Shown: positions 1 through 9,118, counted from the first letter of the stretch. The stretch is DNA of 64,000 nt from Streptomyces sp. NBC_01571 (GCF_026339875.1 NZ_JAPEPZ010000001.1:124001-188000); one strand, 5' to 3'. The notes: generated by a model from the sequence alone, not told the origin. Translations and numbers: made by a program.

Positions 1-2
1 GC

Positions 3-710
3 GGCGCCTACGGCTCCCCGCGAGTGACCGCCGAGCTCCGCGAGAAAGGACGGCGGGTCAACGAAAAGCGGGTCGCCCGGATCATGCGGACGTTCTCGAT
101 CACCGGCATCCGCCTGCGCAGACGCGTGCGCACCACCGTCCCGGACCCGGCAGCCTCACCGGTTGCGGACCTCTTCCAGCGGGACTTCACCGCCGCCGAT
201 CCGGGACGGAAGTACATGGGCGACATCACGTATCTCCCGCTCGCCGGCGGGGAGTTCCTCTATCTCGCGACCGTGCTGGACTGCTTCAGCCGCAAGGTCG
301 TCGGCTGGTCCATGGCCGACCACATGCGCACCGGCCTGGTCGCCGACGCGCTGCGGATGGCAGCCGCGACCCGCGGCCGTCTGGACGGCGCCGTGTTCCA
401 CTCCGACCACGGGGCCCAATACGGATCCCGGGCCTTCGCCGACCTCTGCTACCAGCTCGGGGTCACCCGCTCGATGGGCGCGGTCGGCACCAGCGCCGAC
501 AACGCGGCCTGCGAAAGCTTCCACGCCTCCCTGAAACGCGAGACCCTCCAGGGCGCCCACGACTACGGTGACGCCGGCACCTGCCGCCGGACGGTCTTCG
601 CCTGGCTGACCCGCTACAACACCCGCCGCCGGCACTCCGCCAACGGCCACCTCAGCCCCAACGAATACGAACACCGACACCACACCGCTAAACTCACGCT
701 CGCCGTGTGA
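3..710 (+). CDS. IS3-family transposase OrfB (5' end outside window)
   Basis: This is the DDE integrase-type OrfB of an IS3-family element. The frame is open from base 3 and reads GAYGSPRVTAELRE before any start codon, which is the normal interior of an IS3 OrfB, so the gene begins upstream of the window; the GTG at 24 is not the true start. HTH_21-like sequence (VNEKRVARIMR) is followed by an rve integrase core with the catalytic triad visible: Asp in YMGDITYLP, Asp in FHSDHGAQYGS and Glu in CESFHASLKRE. The C-terminus (RHSANGHLSPNEYE) is typical and ends at a normal stop, so this copy may be intact at its 3' side. OrfA and the left inverted repeat cannot be seen. Confidence 0.9.
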   Translation, partial: GAYGSPRVTAELREKGRRVNEKRVARIMRTFSITGIRLRRRVRTTVPDPAASPVADLFQRDFTAADPGRKYMGDITYLPLAGGEFLYLATVLDCFSRKVVGWSMADHMRTGLVADALRMAAATRGRLDGAVFHSDHGAQYGSRAFADLCYQLGVTRSMGAVGTSADNAACESFHASLKRETLQGAHDYGDAGTCRRTVFAWLTRYNTRRRHSANGHLSPNEYEHRHHTAKLTLAV

Positions 711-740
711 TCAATAACCGCGTGCCCACCTTCACGGGGG

Positions 741-965
741 AAGGCCCAAGTAGTCCAACGCGAGCCGGGCGTCAAAGGCTTCAAGGTGATCCCGCGGCGC
801 TGGATCGTCGAGCGCACCTTCGGCTGGCTCATGCATCACCGCCGCCTGGCCCGCGACTACGAAACCCACCCGCACCGCTCCGAAGCCATAATCCACGTCG
901 CGATGATCGACCTGATGAGCCGCAGACTCACCCGCGAATCCACCCCCAACTGGCGCGACACCTGA
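741..965 (+). pseudogene. IS5-family transposase, C-terminal remnant
   Basis: Reading from base 741 gives a frame with VIPRRWIVERTFGWLMHHRR, then DYETHPHRSEAIIHVAMIDLMSRRL and a stop at 963-965. WIVERTFGWL contains the third catalytic acidic residue (Glu) of IS5-type DDE transposases. Everything upstream of this C-terminal third is absent, the sequence switching abruptly from the end of the IS3 element. It is a dead fragment, probably left when the IS3 element or another rearrangement removed the rest. Confidence 0.75.
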
Positions 966-1062
966 ACCTCGAACCAAACAACCTCGCCGAGACAAAACAC
1001 TCTTTAAGGACAGAAACTTCCACCAGGGCGCCATCTCGATCATAGAACGCCACTCCAGAGCT

Positions 1063-2899
1063 GACCCTGTTGCCCATTCGGTTACGCGGCGAGGCTGAGT
1101 TCGAGTCGGGCGAGGTGGCTGGTGTGGCGGCGGTCGAGTGGCCTGCCGTTCCACCAGGCGTTCAGGCGGATAAGGTTGAGGGCGACGGCGCTGTGGACGT
1201 GCTCGAGGTGGGTCTTGGCCAGGCCGCGGTAGCGGGCCCGGCGGCTGTCGGTGACGGCGATCGCTTGTCGCATGGTGCCCTCGACACCGGCGCGTAGGGC
1301 GTATGCGTCCTGCCAGTCCCGGTCGGCCTGTTCGGCGCGTGCGGTGCGCAGGGCCTCGGTCAGCGGGCGAGGGTTCAAGGTGAGCTGCCGGAAGCCCCGG
1401 CGGCTGGTGGTGCATAACTCGCGGACCGGGCAGGGGCCGCAGGTCGGCTTGGTGAAGGCGACCACGATCATCGGGTGGCCGTGCTGGGTGCACGGGCTCC
1501 AGGAGGAGCTGGTCTGTCCCTGGGGGCATGTGACCTGCTGGTACTTCCAGTCGATGGTGAACGCGTCGGCCTGGAAGCCCTGGGCGGCGCGGGCCTGGCG
1601 GGACTGGTCGAGCAGAACCGGGGTGATCAGCGTGATGCCGTAGGTCTTGCGGGACTTCACGATCAGTTCGGCGCTGGGGTAGCCGGAGTCGAGGTAGTGC
1701 TCGCCCGGAGGCAGGCCGCGGCGCTGAAGCTGCTGGTGGATGCCGTCCAGGGCCTTGGTGTCGGGGACGGTGGAGGCGGTGGTGGCCACGTTCGTGATCA
1801 GGTTCGGGGCGGTGCGCTCCTTCTCGGGCGCATCCGTGCAGCTCTCACTCACATGCAGCTTGAACCCGTTCCAGAAGGTGTCGCGCTTGGCGGACCAGCG
1901 GGCGTCGAGGTCGTAGGGGAAGCGATGCGCAGATGGCCGGGCGGCAGCCCGTCACCGCCCTCCTCGGTCCTGGTGCGGCGGGCCACCGCCTCGCGTCCGT
2001 TCTGCGCGGTGGTGCGGGTGTAGTTCTGCAGCAGCACGGTGCGCAGGGTCTGCACCGCGGGCAGCTCGCGCAGCCAGGGTTCGGAGCGCGGATCGTAGAC
2101 GGAGCTGAGCAGGGCGAGGCCGTCGCGGGCGTAGGTCAGCGCGAGCTGGTCGCGCTTGGTGGCGGAGGAGGGCATGCGCCAGGTGTCGATGCGGGTGTCG
2201 TAGCGACGCGACCAGCCGGGCACGTCCAGCACGCCGGCGACCCAGTGCGGGGCCGCCACCGTCAACGCCTCCACTGCCGCGCGTACCGACTCACCCGCCA
2301 GCTCCAGGCGGTTCAGGTCCCGCACCGCGGAGACGATACGGGTGGAGTCGGTGCGCTGCTTGCCCCCGGCCCCGACCAGACCCTGCGCTTTCAGACGGGT
2401 CAGCAGCAGGTCCAGGACCTTCTCCTCCAGACCGTGCTCAACTACCCGAGTGCGGAACTGGGACAGCACGGTGAAGTCGAAGCCGGTGTCTTCCAGCCCC
2501 AGCCCCAACGCGTAGGCCCACGAGAGCCGGTCACGCACCGCCTCAGCGGCCTGGCGGTCCGTCAAGTTCTCCGCCATCTGGAACACCGTCACCAACGCCA
2601 GGCGCCCCGGAGACCAACCCGCCGGCCCCGTCTTGCCGAATGCAGCCGCGAACTCCTCGTCCGGGAACAGTTCCCCGAGCCGGTCGCGCACCGCCACCGG
2701 CAACGGCACCGCGCGTCCGTAGTTCTTCGCCCGGACCGCCCGCGTCACCACGGGATCCGGCTCCGGCCACGACCGCGGCTCCAACGACACGACCACTCCC
2801 ACCCCGCGACCGGGGATCAGGAAGGAACCGGCCGCAGCACCAACCGTGCCAGCACAATCAAGCCGCTGTCAGCCCACAACCCGAATGGGCAACAGGGTC
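1063..2899. mobile_element. IS1182-family insertion sequence with 6-bp target duplication
   Basis: The element is bounded by inverted repeats: GACCCTGTTGCCCATTCGG at 1063-1081 and its exact reverse complement at 2881-2899. Immediately outside both ends lies the same hexamer, AGAGCT (1057-1062 and 2900-2905), which I read as the target-site duplication. The single gene inside, on the minus strand, is an IS1182-type transposase broken by a one-base deletion. The right flank is the remnant of an IS3 OrfB, so this element probably landed in older IS debris. Confidence 0.9.
1082..2802 (-). pseudogene. IS1182-family transposase, single-base frameshift
   Basis: The N-terminal part (2802 down to about 1920) carries the DUF772-type region (DRQAAEAVRDRLSWAYALGL, LSQFRTRVV, KQRTDSTRI). 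The C-terminal part carries KRDTFWNGFKLHVSESC, the CPQGQ-type cysteine region and YRGLAKTHLEHVHSAVALNL. The two halves lie in different frames. Around 1916-1919 the coding strand has four C where five would restore HLRIASPYDLDARWSAK, so a single-base deletion in a homopolymer explains the break. With that base restored the protein would be about 570 residues, a usual size for the family. The break is either true inactivation or a sequencing error. Confidence 0.88.
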
Positions 2900-2905
2900 A
2901 GAGCT

Positions 2906-3060
2906 CCTTTCAAAGATGCGGTGAGGACGCGCCTGAGCAGGTCAGTGGTCCGCTCGTGGCCGGCGTCCCGGATGGTGGTGCGGATCTTCTTGCCGCATCG
3001 GGCACCCTCAAGGCCGAGGTCGCACGGCCACCGCATGATCTCCCGGGGCACAGCCCTTGG
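2906..3060 (-). pseudogene. IS3-family OrfB internal fragment
   Basis: The minus strand reads DLGLEGARCGKKIRTTIRDA, then GHERTTDLLRRVLTA, a degenerate match to the stretch preceding the catalytic core in IS3 OrfB proteins (compare RLRRRVRTTVPDPA and DLFQRDFTA in the copy at the left window edge). It is cut off where the IS1182 element begins and has no start or catalytic residues. Confidence 0.55.
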
Positions 3061-3127
3061 CGACCAAGCGGTGGCCGTTACGCTATCTGCCTGCCTGGCT
3101 TCGGCTACGACCTATTGGGTCGGATCC

Positions 3128-5500
3128 TCAGAAGGTGAGGCTCCAGCGCTGGAGATGGCCCGGTTCCCAGGAGCTGTAGATGCCCGGGGTGCCGTCGGTG
3201 ACGCGCAGCTTCCAGGTGCCGACCTTCGTGACCGCCGAGGCGTCGACCGTGTAGGTCTCGTGCAGCTCGGGCACGGGCTCCCAGCCCGGTCCCCAGGGCT
3301 TGACGGAAATGACGGTGCCGTCCGGGCCGATCAGGTCGATGATCATGAAGTTGCTGAACTGATGGTCGAGGTCGACCGCGACCTTGAGGTCACTCGGGGC
3401 ATGGCCTGGCTTCCCCTGGACGATCAGCGGGGACTCTGCCTTGCTCTCGAAGGGGATCAGATATGTGCTGGGGTTGACGAAGAAGCGCCCGCCGGATTCA
3501 AGAGAGGTCCAGGTGAACGAGAGCTTCCGGGTGTCCCCGACCGCGTTCCTGATGACGATGACAGTCTTGTAGTCGCCGGCCTTCTTGGGCGTGCCGGTGA
3601 TCAGGCCGGTGGGGTGGTTGATCGACAGGCCGAGGGGGAGCTTCTTGGCGGAGTAGGTCAGCGGCCCCGGCTGGGTGCTGGAGGCGCTGAACTGGCGGCT
3701 GACCGGCTGGCCGACAGCCACCGGCTCGGTCGGCGGCGGCTCCACGGCGATGTGGTTGACGAAACGGTTTCCGACGTTGACGGCCGCCCAGGCGTTGGCA
3801 ACGGCCTCGTAGGCGTTGCTTTGCGAGCCGTAGAGGTCGGCGGCGGCCTGGAGCGTCGCGGTCCGGGCGCCCGCGTAGTCGCTGGTGCTGGTCATGTAGA
3901 CGGTGAGAGCGCGGTACACCACGTCGGCTGCGGCGGTCCGTCCAATCCCCGCCACCGGCAGCTTGTCGTATGTGGGGCTGTCGTAGTCCACGCCGTTGAT
4001 GGTCTTCTGCCCGCTGCCCTCGGCAAGCAGGTAGAAGAAGTGGTCGCCCACCCCGGCCACCATGTGTGGTTCTTGCGACTTCGCCTGCGGCGTCCAGTAG
4101 TCCAGGGGCGCGTAGCCGACAGAGCTGATGCCGGCCTTGGAGGGGCGGTCCATGTAGCGGATGGGCTTGCCGTCGCCGTGCAGGTTGTCGAGCTCGGCCA
4201 TCGTGTAGTCGGGCACGTCGTTCGGGTTGCCGGCGTAGAACTCGACGGCGGCGGCCATCATGTCGCTGATCGCCTCGTTGAGGCCCGGAGATTCACCGAA
4301 GTCGCCCAGACCGGCTGTGGAGGAGGTGACTCCGTGCGTCATCTCGTGCGCGGCGATGTCCAGGGACGTCACCGGATGCTGGCCGTCCGCACCGTCGCCG
4401 TAGCTCATGCAGAAGCAGCCGTCCTGCCAGTTGGCGTTGGCGAGGGGGACCCCTTGCTGCGATTCGTAGTGGACTCGGGAGGAGCTGCCGCGGCCGTCGT
4501 CGGCTATGCCGTTGCGGCCGAAGCGGTCGTTGTAGAAGTCCCACGTCGTTTGCGCGCCGTATGCCGCGTCCACCGCCGCGGTCTGGGGATTCGCCACCGT
4601 CCCGTCGCCCCAGACATCGTTGTCAGCAGTGAACAGCACCCCGTTGGAGTTGACGCTCGAGTCGAGTGTCCGGTGGCCACCGTGCTCCGGGTCGATCAGG
4701 GCGTAGGTGCCGTCATCCTGGCGAGTGGAGCCGATCGTGACCTGCCCGCTGTAGAGGCTGTTGCCCTGTGCGGACTCGACGTGTTCGGAGTTCTCAAGGG
4801 TGGTTCCGTTCGCGGCGTCGGTCACGACGTGACGTTCGCTCGGGGATCCGTCCTGCTGCACGCCGGTGACGACGGTCTCCCAGGCCAGCTTCGGCCGGCC
4901 GTCCATCATCCAGACGACCTGCCTGGGGGCCGTGTGCGAACCCGCTCTGCGGGTGCCCTTCGAAGTCGCCTTGCTCAGGGCCGACTTCTTCGCCGTGGCG
5001 GCCGGCACCTTGGCCGTGGTCGTCGGCAGGGTCAGCTTCGACTTGGTTGCGTAGGTGACGGTGCGGGCCCCTTGCCTCTGATGGACCACCAAGTCACCGC
5101 CGATCACGGGCAGGCCGGCGTAGGTTCGCTCGTAGCGGGTGTGAACCGTCCCGTCGGCGTCCCGGATCACGTCCTTCGGGATCAGTTTCTCGTGGGGGCC
5201 GAGATTCAGTGAACGGGCGGTGTCCGGTGCCGCGTTGGCCGCCTGGTCGAGCAGCTGCCGACGCTGTCCGGGCGACAGGTGAACGGTCCTGGCCTCAGGC
5301 CTGGTTGTCGCTTTGACCTGTGGGAGCGCTCCCACTTTCCGAGTGTTCCCGGATGCGTTGGGAGTGGACTCGGCGCCCGCCGAGGCGGGCAGGGCTGAGA
5401 ACGCAAGTGCTGCGGTCGTGATCACCACGGTCGCGGCCAGACGCCGTCTGCGTCGGTGCGAACCCTGTGGGGACGCAGCCCTGTTGCTGGAGGAATTCAA
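3128..5500 (-). CDS. Secreted M4-family (thermolysin-like) metalloprotease with Ig-like and P domains
   Basis: This is a zinc endopeptidase predicted to be exported and self-processed. A Sec-type signal with an Arg-rich n-region and Ala-rich core occupies about residues 1-43. An FTP/PepSY propeptide follows (about 95-230), then the M4 catalytic domain with HEMTH at 385-389 and the third zinc ligand in GLNEAISD (Glu409). Next come an Ig-like putative domain (about 610-690, LPLGLSINHPTGLITGTP) and a C-terminal proprotein-convertase P domain ending in WSLTF. The start is the TTG at 5498-5500, preceded seven bases upstream by GGAAGGA. At 790 residues it is longer than classic thermolysins because of the C-terminal domains. 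It stands alone beside IS debris and looks intact. Confidence 0.93.
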   Translation of the reverse strand: MNSSSNRAASPQGSHRRRRRLAATVVITTAALAFSALPASAGAESTPNASGNTRKVGALPQVKATTRPEARTVHLSPGQRRQLLDQAANAAPDTARSLNLGPHEKLIPKDVIRDADGTVHTRYERTYAGLPVIGGDLVVHQRQGARTVTYATKSKLTLPTTTAKVPAATAKKSALSKATSKGTRRAGSHTAPRQVVWMMDGRPKLAWETVVTGVQQDGSPSERHVVTDAANGTTLENSEHVESAQGNSLYSGQVTIGSTRQDDGTYALIDPEHGGHRTLDSSVNSNGVLFTADNDVWGDGTVANPQTAAVDAAYGAQTTWDFYNDRFGRNGIADDGRGSSSRVHYESQQGVPLANANWQDGCFCMSYGDGADGQHPVTSLDIAAHEMTHGVTSSTAGLGDFGESPGLNEAISDMMAAAVEFYAGNPNDVPDYTMAELDNLHGDGKPIRYMDRPSKAGISSVGYAPLDYWTPQAKSQEPHMVAGVGDHFFYLLAEGSGQKTINGVDYDSPTYDKLPVAGIGRTAAADVVYRALTVYMTSTSDYAGARTATLQAAADLYGSQSNAYEAVANAWAAVNVGNRFVNHIAVEPPPTEPVAVGQPVSRQFSASSTQPGPLTYSAKKLPLGLSINHPTGLITGTPKKAGDYKTVIVIRNAVGDTRKLSFTWTSLESGGRFFVNPSTYLIPFESKAESPLIVQGKPGHAPSDLKVAVDLDHQFSNFMIIDLIGPDGTVISVKPWGPGWEPVPELHETYTVDASAVTKVGTWKLRVTDGTPGIYSSWEPGHLQRWSLTF

Positions 5501-5846
5501 TCCCGGGTCCTTCCGTTCGGCCGTCTGTCGATGTCGACGGCCGTTGATACAAGGAGGCTGGAGGCCACGGTGCCTCCGACTGCGATTGCAGCGGGAGTGA
5601 TCATGACAGCAGGAACTGCCTCTGCAAAAGATTCGTATGGATCATGAACAGATCTTTACCTAGCGGACTTCGATCATTTTCGATCAGTTTCAGATGTCAT
5701 GTCAGTCCTGTCTGACGTCCTGTCCGTCAGGTGGCGGCTCGAACAGCCGATTTCCCCCAAGCCATTTTTTTGCAGGCCAGGCTGCCCTGTAGCCCAGCTG
5801 AACCTCTTGGTTGAGCCTCTGTAGGCTCTTCCGCGCAGGAGGTGTC
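5501..5846. other. Intergenic region between protease and barstar gene
   Basis: The two flanking genes diverge, so promoters for both must lie here. The part around 5625-5700 is markedly AT-richer than its surroundings and contains a short direct repeat, CGATCATTTT/CGATCAGTTT (about 5668-5690). No gene, RNA or clear -10/-35 pair can be defended. Confidence 0.4.
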
Positions 5847-6662
5847 ATGGAGTCAGTGGGTGGGGCTGGCAAAGGGTGTAAGTACGCCTTGACCAGTGAC
5901 GAGGACGATGACGACTTCTGGGGGTTTGTGCGGGACGCTAGGGGGCTGTTCGATCCGCAAGAAGACGGCCTTCGACAGGTTGAACTCCTGGAGTGCTCAC
6001 CGCAGGGAAAGTTCCTGACCTGCCTCGACCACCTCGGCAGCCGTCGTGCAATGGCAGGCGGAGGGCACCTGGCGTTCCTCGACGCCGAAGGCATCGCCAT
6101 GGGCTCCTACTTCGTCAGCGGAATGACCGCGACGGCTGCAACACCGTCAGTCCACGCTGGCGGCCTGTTCGATGTCACGGTGCGCCTGTGGTGCGACCAG
6201 CTGCTTCCTGGGTCGGAGGAAATCTGGGACTTGGTCCGAACAGGGAAGCTGAACCGCAAGGGCATGTGGGGTGAACTCGACACGGACGGCCGGAAGGCCT
6301 GGTTGTCCGTGGCGCTGTGGTCGTGTGAGTACCAGCGTTGCGGGCAGTCTGCGGATGCCCCACAGGGACAGGTGTTCACCCTGGACGGTCGGCAGGTCAT
6401 CGATATCGACAGCTTCTACTGCGCGCTGGGGGAGGCCATCAATGGTCCTGGCGGGTACTTCGGGTGGAATCTCGCGGCCGTGGATGACTGTCTCAGAGGA
6501 CGCTTTGGCGCCTCGCCCCCGTTCACCCTGGAATGGCTGCACTCGGGTGTCGCCAGGTCAGGGCTGGTCCGCCCCCCTGCGAGTGGCAACGACACCGCCG
6601 CCGATCTCCAGGTCCTCCTTGAGATCTTCGCTGACCACGACATCAAAGTCCTGTTGCGGTGA
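5847..6662 (+). CDS. Barstar-domain protein (RNase-inhibitor-like) with long N-terminal extension
   Basis: The C-terminal roughly 97 residues (about 175-271) match the barstar fold pattern of barnase inhibitors: FTLDGRQVIDIDSFYCALGE, then GPGGYFGWNLAAVDDCLRG and PPFTLEW, ending KVLLR. Barstar (about 90 residues) binds and blocks barnase-type secreted RNases. The first 174 residues are acidic at the N-terminus (SDEDDDD) and of unknown function. ATG 5847 is chosen because AGGAGG lies four bases upstream at 5838-5843; an earlier in-frame GTG at 5811 lacks this. No barnase-like RNase is visible nearby, so it may be an orphan immunity protein or regulate a host RNase. The downstream gene is an IS5 transposase on the other strand. 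Confidence 0.82.
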   Translation: MESVGGAGKGCKYALTSDEDDDDFWGFVRDARGLFDPQEDGLRQVELLECSPQGKFLTCLDHLGSRRAMAGGGHLAFLDAEGIAMGSYFVSGMTATAATPSVHAGGLFDVTVRLWCDQLLPGSEEIWDLVRTGKLNRKGMWGELDTDGRKAWLSVALWSCEYQRCGQSADAPQGQVFTLDGRQVIDIDSFYCALGEAINGPGGYFGWNLAAVDDCLRGRFGASPPFTLEWLHSGVARSGLVRPPASGNDTAADLQVLLEIFADHDIKVLLR

Positions 6663-6698
6663 ACAGGAAGCAGGTGAGCTGAGGTCGGTATACCGCCG

Positions 6699-7571
6699 TC
6701 AGGCGGCCTTCAGAGCAGGTTGCGGGCGGGGCATGGCGGCGTTCGGCTGTGGCGCGGGCCGGGTGAGCCGTCGGGTCATGAGCGCGATGGCCGCAAGAGT
6801 GAGCATCGCCTCGGAGTGCTCGGGCAAGGTTTCGTAGTCGCGCACGTTCCGGCGCGCGTGAAGCAGCCATGCCAGAGACCTCTCCACTACCCAACTACGC
6901 GGCAGCAGAACGAACCCCTTTGCTCCCTTGGGCCTGCTCACGGTCTTGATCGTCAGGTGTAGGAAGCTCCTGGCCCATTCGACGAGGGTGCCGGCGTAGG
7001 CGAGAGCTGCCCAGACGATGGTGATTGCGGGGTGCATCAGCCGCAGGCGGAAGAGGACTTCGCGAGCCGCGACGCTGTCGTGCATGTCGGCCGGGGTGAC
7101 CATGACGAACACCGGCAGCCCTTTCAGGTCCACGACGATGTGTCTCTTTCTTCCAGGAGTCTTCTTGCCCGCGTCGTAGCCGGAGGTGGAGCGCGGGACG
7201 GTGGCGGCGACTTTCACAGATTGTGAGTCGATCACGACCGCCACCGGGCGCGGAGATGTGCCCATCGCCCGGCGGACCCGGCGCCGCAGCTGGTCACGGA
7301 TCAGGTTGAAGACGCCAGCTGCCGACCAGCGGGTGAAGAACCCGAACACCGTCTTGAACGGCGGAAAGTCACTGGGCACGGCACTCCATTTACAGCCCGA
7401 GTCGACGAGATAGCGCAGCGCGTCGACGATCTCGCGCCGAGGATGCGCTTCCGGGCGGCCCCCGTGCGGGGTTTGGCATGCCGGAACGGGAAGCAGCGGC
7501 TCTATCAGCAGCCACTCCCGGTCCGTGGTGTCCGAGGGATACCGGCGTCGACGCATGAGGTCGTCCTCCAC
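6699..7571 (-). CDS. IS5-family transposase, probably catalytically dead
   Basis: The N-terminus (YPSDTTDREWLLIEPLLP, then VDALRYLVDSGCKW) and the DDE core are those of IS5-group transposases. The first Asp is present in VVIDSQSVK and the Glu in WVVERSLAWLLHARR. The segment normally reading WAD-x-x-Y-x-G instead reads VWAALAYAG, so the second catalytic Asp is replaced by Ala. Start is GTG 7571 or ATG 7556. I could not find inverted repeats: only five bases separate the gene from the racP-like stop, and the left side abuts the barstar gene, so the element ends may be lost. Confidence 0.82.
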   Translation of the reverse strand: MEDDLMRRRRYPSDTTDREWLLIEPLLPVPACQTPHGGRPEAHPRREIVDALRYLVDSGCKWSAVPSDFPPFKTVFGFFTRWSAAGVFNLIRDQLRRRVRRAMGTSPRPVAVVIDSQSVKVAATVPRSTSGYDAGKKTPGRKRHIVVDLKGLPVFVMVTPADMHDSVAAREVLFRLRLMHPAITIVWAALAYAGTLVEWARSFLHLTIKTVSRPKGAKGFVLLPRSWVVERSLAWLLHARRNVRDYETLPEHSEAMLTLAAIALMTRRLTRPAPQPNAAMPRPQPALKAA

Positions 7572-7575
7572 CCCG

Positions 7576-7985
7576 TCAGGCGATCAGGTCGAGGGTCGAC
7601 TCGACGGAGTTGAGCTGGGCGACGATGTGGCGCACCCGCTTGTCCTGTGGGTCCAGGGCGGCGTGCGGGGCGATCGTGCCGGTGATCAGGCGGCGGACTT
7701 CGGTGAGCAGCACGTGCACCCGGGCCGTCTCGTACGATTCCAGTTCGTTGGGGTCAGCGGTGAACTGGTAGCCGTCCCCGCGGGTGTAGATCACCGGTGG
7801 CCACCCCTTCGTTGTGATTATGTCGCGCATCATGGCTATGCCCGACTGCACTTGGCTGCGGGTGAGTTCGGTGGCCCACATCAGCTGGGGCATGTGAAGC
7901 CCGGCCGGCGGGCCTGCATGAGCACTCGCCAGATCGCTTCCGCGTGTCCCCGTGCCGCGTCCCCCCGGTGCCGTGACCGGGGCAT
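7576..7985 (-). pseudogene. RacP-like protein gene, frameshifted
   Basis: The start ATG (7983-7985) opens MPRSRHRGDAARGHAEAIWR, which runs into a TGA near 7885. One base out of register the protein continues as PQLMWATELTRSQVQSGIAMM, then TRGDGYQFTADPNELESYE to the TGA at 7576. Joining the frames near 7885-7897 gives a roughly 136-residue protein with a helix-turn-helix-like ELTRSQV segment. It resembles proteins annotated RacP in Streptomyces, although I recall the family only from its sequence pattern. It starts two bases after the stop of a small upstream gene, suggesting an operon. Confidence 0.55.
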
Positions 7986-7987
7986 GT

Positions 7988-8170
7988 CTACTCGCCTCGC
8001 AAGAGCTTCGACAGTTCCACGTCCACGTCGACCTCGCCGCTGTCCACGGCCGTAATGATCCACTCGCAGGTAGCGCGGACACGGTCTACGTTGCGGTGCA
8101 CCGTGTCACGCTCGTCCTCGGAGAAACGGCGCTCACCCAGTGACGGCACGATCCGGCCCGTCGCCGGCAT
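7988..8170 (-). CDS. Small hypothetical protein upstream of racP-like gene
   Basis: This is a 60-residue acidic protein (ERRFSEDERDTVHRNVDRV, then CEWIITAVDSGEVDVDVELS) with predicted helices and no recognised domain. It ends in TAG only two bases before the ATG of the racP-like gene, an arrangement typical of translational coupling. The ATG at 8168-8170 has no strong Shine-Dalgarno sequence, so the true start could differ. Confidence 0.5.
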   Translation of the reverse strand: MPATGRIVPSLGERRFSEDERDTVHRNVDRVRATCEWIITAVDSGEVDVDVELSKLLRGE

Positions 8171-8278
8171 GGTGGATCTGACCGATCTGATCGAGAGGTA
8201 CCCCCCGTCCTCCCACCCATCCGCTGGAAACCGGACGGCCGTATGCAGGTCCTCGTCGCCGACAGCCCCCCATCGCTC

Positions 8279-8701
8279 TCAAGATCTCGCGGCTGGCGTC
8301 CATGGCTTCGGGGATGGCGGGGGAGCCTGCACAGCGCTGCGGAGCTTCTCCTTCAGGGTTTTCGACGGGGCTTCCTTCTCCTCCTGGAAGTGCATCAGTC
8401 GAGTTGTGGTCACTCGTATATGGCACTCGCGGGTTCGTTGCCTGATGAGTACCACCCAGGCCCCGTCCTGAGTGAGGAACGCATGCCGGGACGGCTCGTC
8501 GCCCGGCCGGGCGTGCAGCGCGAGGCCTCTCGGTATGAAGTGCAGGGCCGCGTCTTCGGCTGCTGCGGTGGCTTGTTCTTCGCCGCCGTCGATGTAGTGA
8601 GTGCCTACCAGCATCCACCGGTGCAGCTGCAGTTCTGTACCGTCGGCGCGTTCGGCCTCTCGGGTGTCCTCTTCAATGAGGACATACCACTCATCAGTCA
8701 T
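8279..8701 (-). CDS. Hypothetical protein (WYVLIEED family), 140 aa
   Basis: The N-terminus MTDEWYVLIEEDTREAE and the core HRWMLVGTHYIDGGEEQA, AFLTQDGAWVVLIR and CHIRVTTTRLMH look like a compact alpha/beta protein of the kind common but uncharacterised in Streptomyces. The C-terminal 30 residues are Lys/Pro rich and probably disordered. Third codon positions are strongly G/C. There is no signal peptide. Function is unknown; it stands between the racP-like unit and an IS-interrupted gene. Confidence 0.7.
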   Translation of the reverse strand: MTDEWYVLIEEDTREAERADGTELQLHRWMLVGTHYIDGGEEQATAAAEDAALHFIPRGLALHARPGDEPSRHAFLTQDGAWVVLIRQRTRECHIRVTTTRLMHFQEEKEAPSKTLKEKLRSAVQAPPPSPKPWTPAARS

Positions 8702-8739
8702 GGCCGGATCCTAACTTGATCTTCAACGTCTGACGTCGA

Positions 8740-9079
8740 GTGATGTGTCGAATTGATCACCGCAACTGCGGCATACACAGCAGCCTGGTGCTCTTGGACT
8801 TGGCCTGCCACATCCTTGGGGACTTCGCGACGGTGTGGCACGGCAGCAGGCTCACCAGCGTCGAGCCGCACATCGAAGAGATCGCTGGCGCCGGCGGCCT
8901 CGCGGAGGCACTGCCGCGCTCGACTGACCGGCCGCCGATCACGACCCGGCCCATCTCCCGCACCCTGTGCAACCTCTACAGCCTGCTGGAGGAACGGGCC
9001 ACCACCGACGCACACGTCATGGTCGTCCTGATCGACCCCGAGACCCCGCCCCCTCAAAGCCGCCAGGCGCAGCACCTTA
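8740..9079 (+). pseudogene. Hypothetical gene interrupted by the IS427-group element
   Basis: From about 8752 the frame SLVLLDLACHILGDFATVWH, EPHIEEIAGAGGLAEALP, TLCNLYSLLEERATTDAHVM has almost pure G/C third positions and is clearly coding. At 9079 it runs into the IS element. Removing the IS (9080-9936) and one TTA copy lets the frame continue as LIRPADHAQKPGTAHD to a TGA near 9984-9986. The original product was therefore about 135 residues. The start is uncertain (ATG 8740 is the first candidate). No family recognised. Confidence 0.6.
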
Positions 9080-9118
9080 GAAGTCATCTCATTTGGTGGA
9101 GCCGGTAGGCTGCCGGTC

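Noticed and set aside
2846..5212. 788-codon plus-strand frame across the protease region
   Set aside because: Antisense to the M4 metalloprotease, whose HEMTH and NEAISD motifs fix the true strand.
6694..7583. Direct repeat CCGTCAGGCG as a 10-bp target duplication of the IS5 element
   Set aside because: Such a length does not fit IS5 (usually 2-4 bp) and the copies lie inside or touching coding sequence, so coincidence is likelier.
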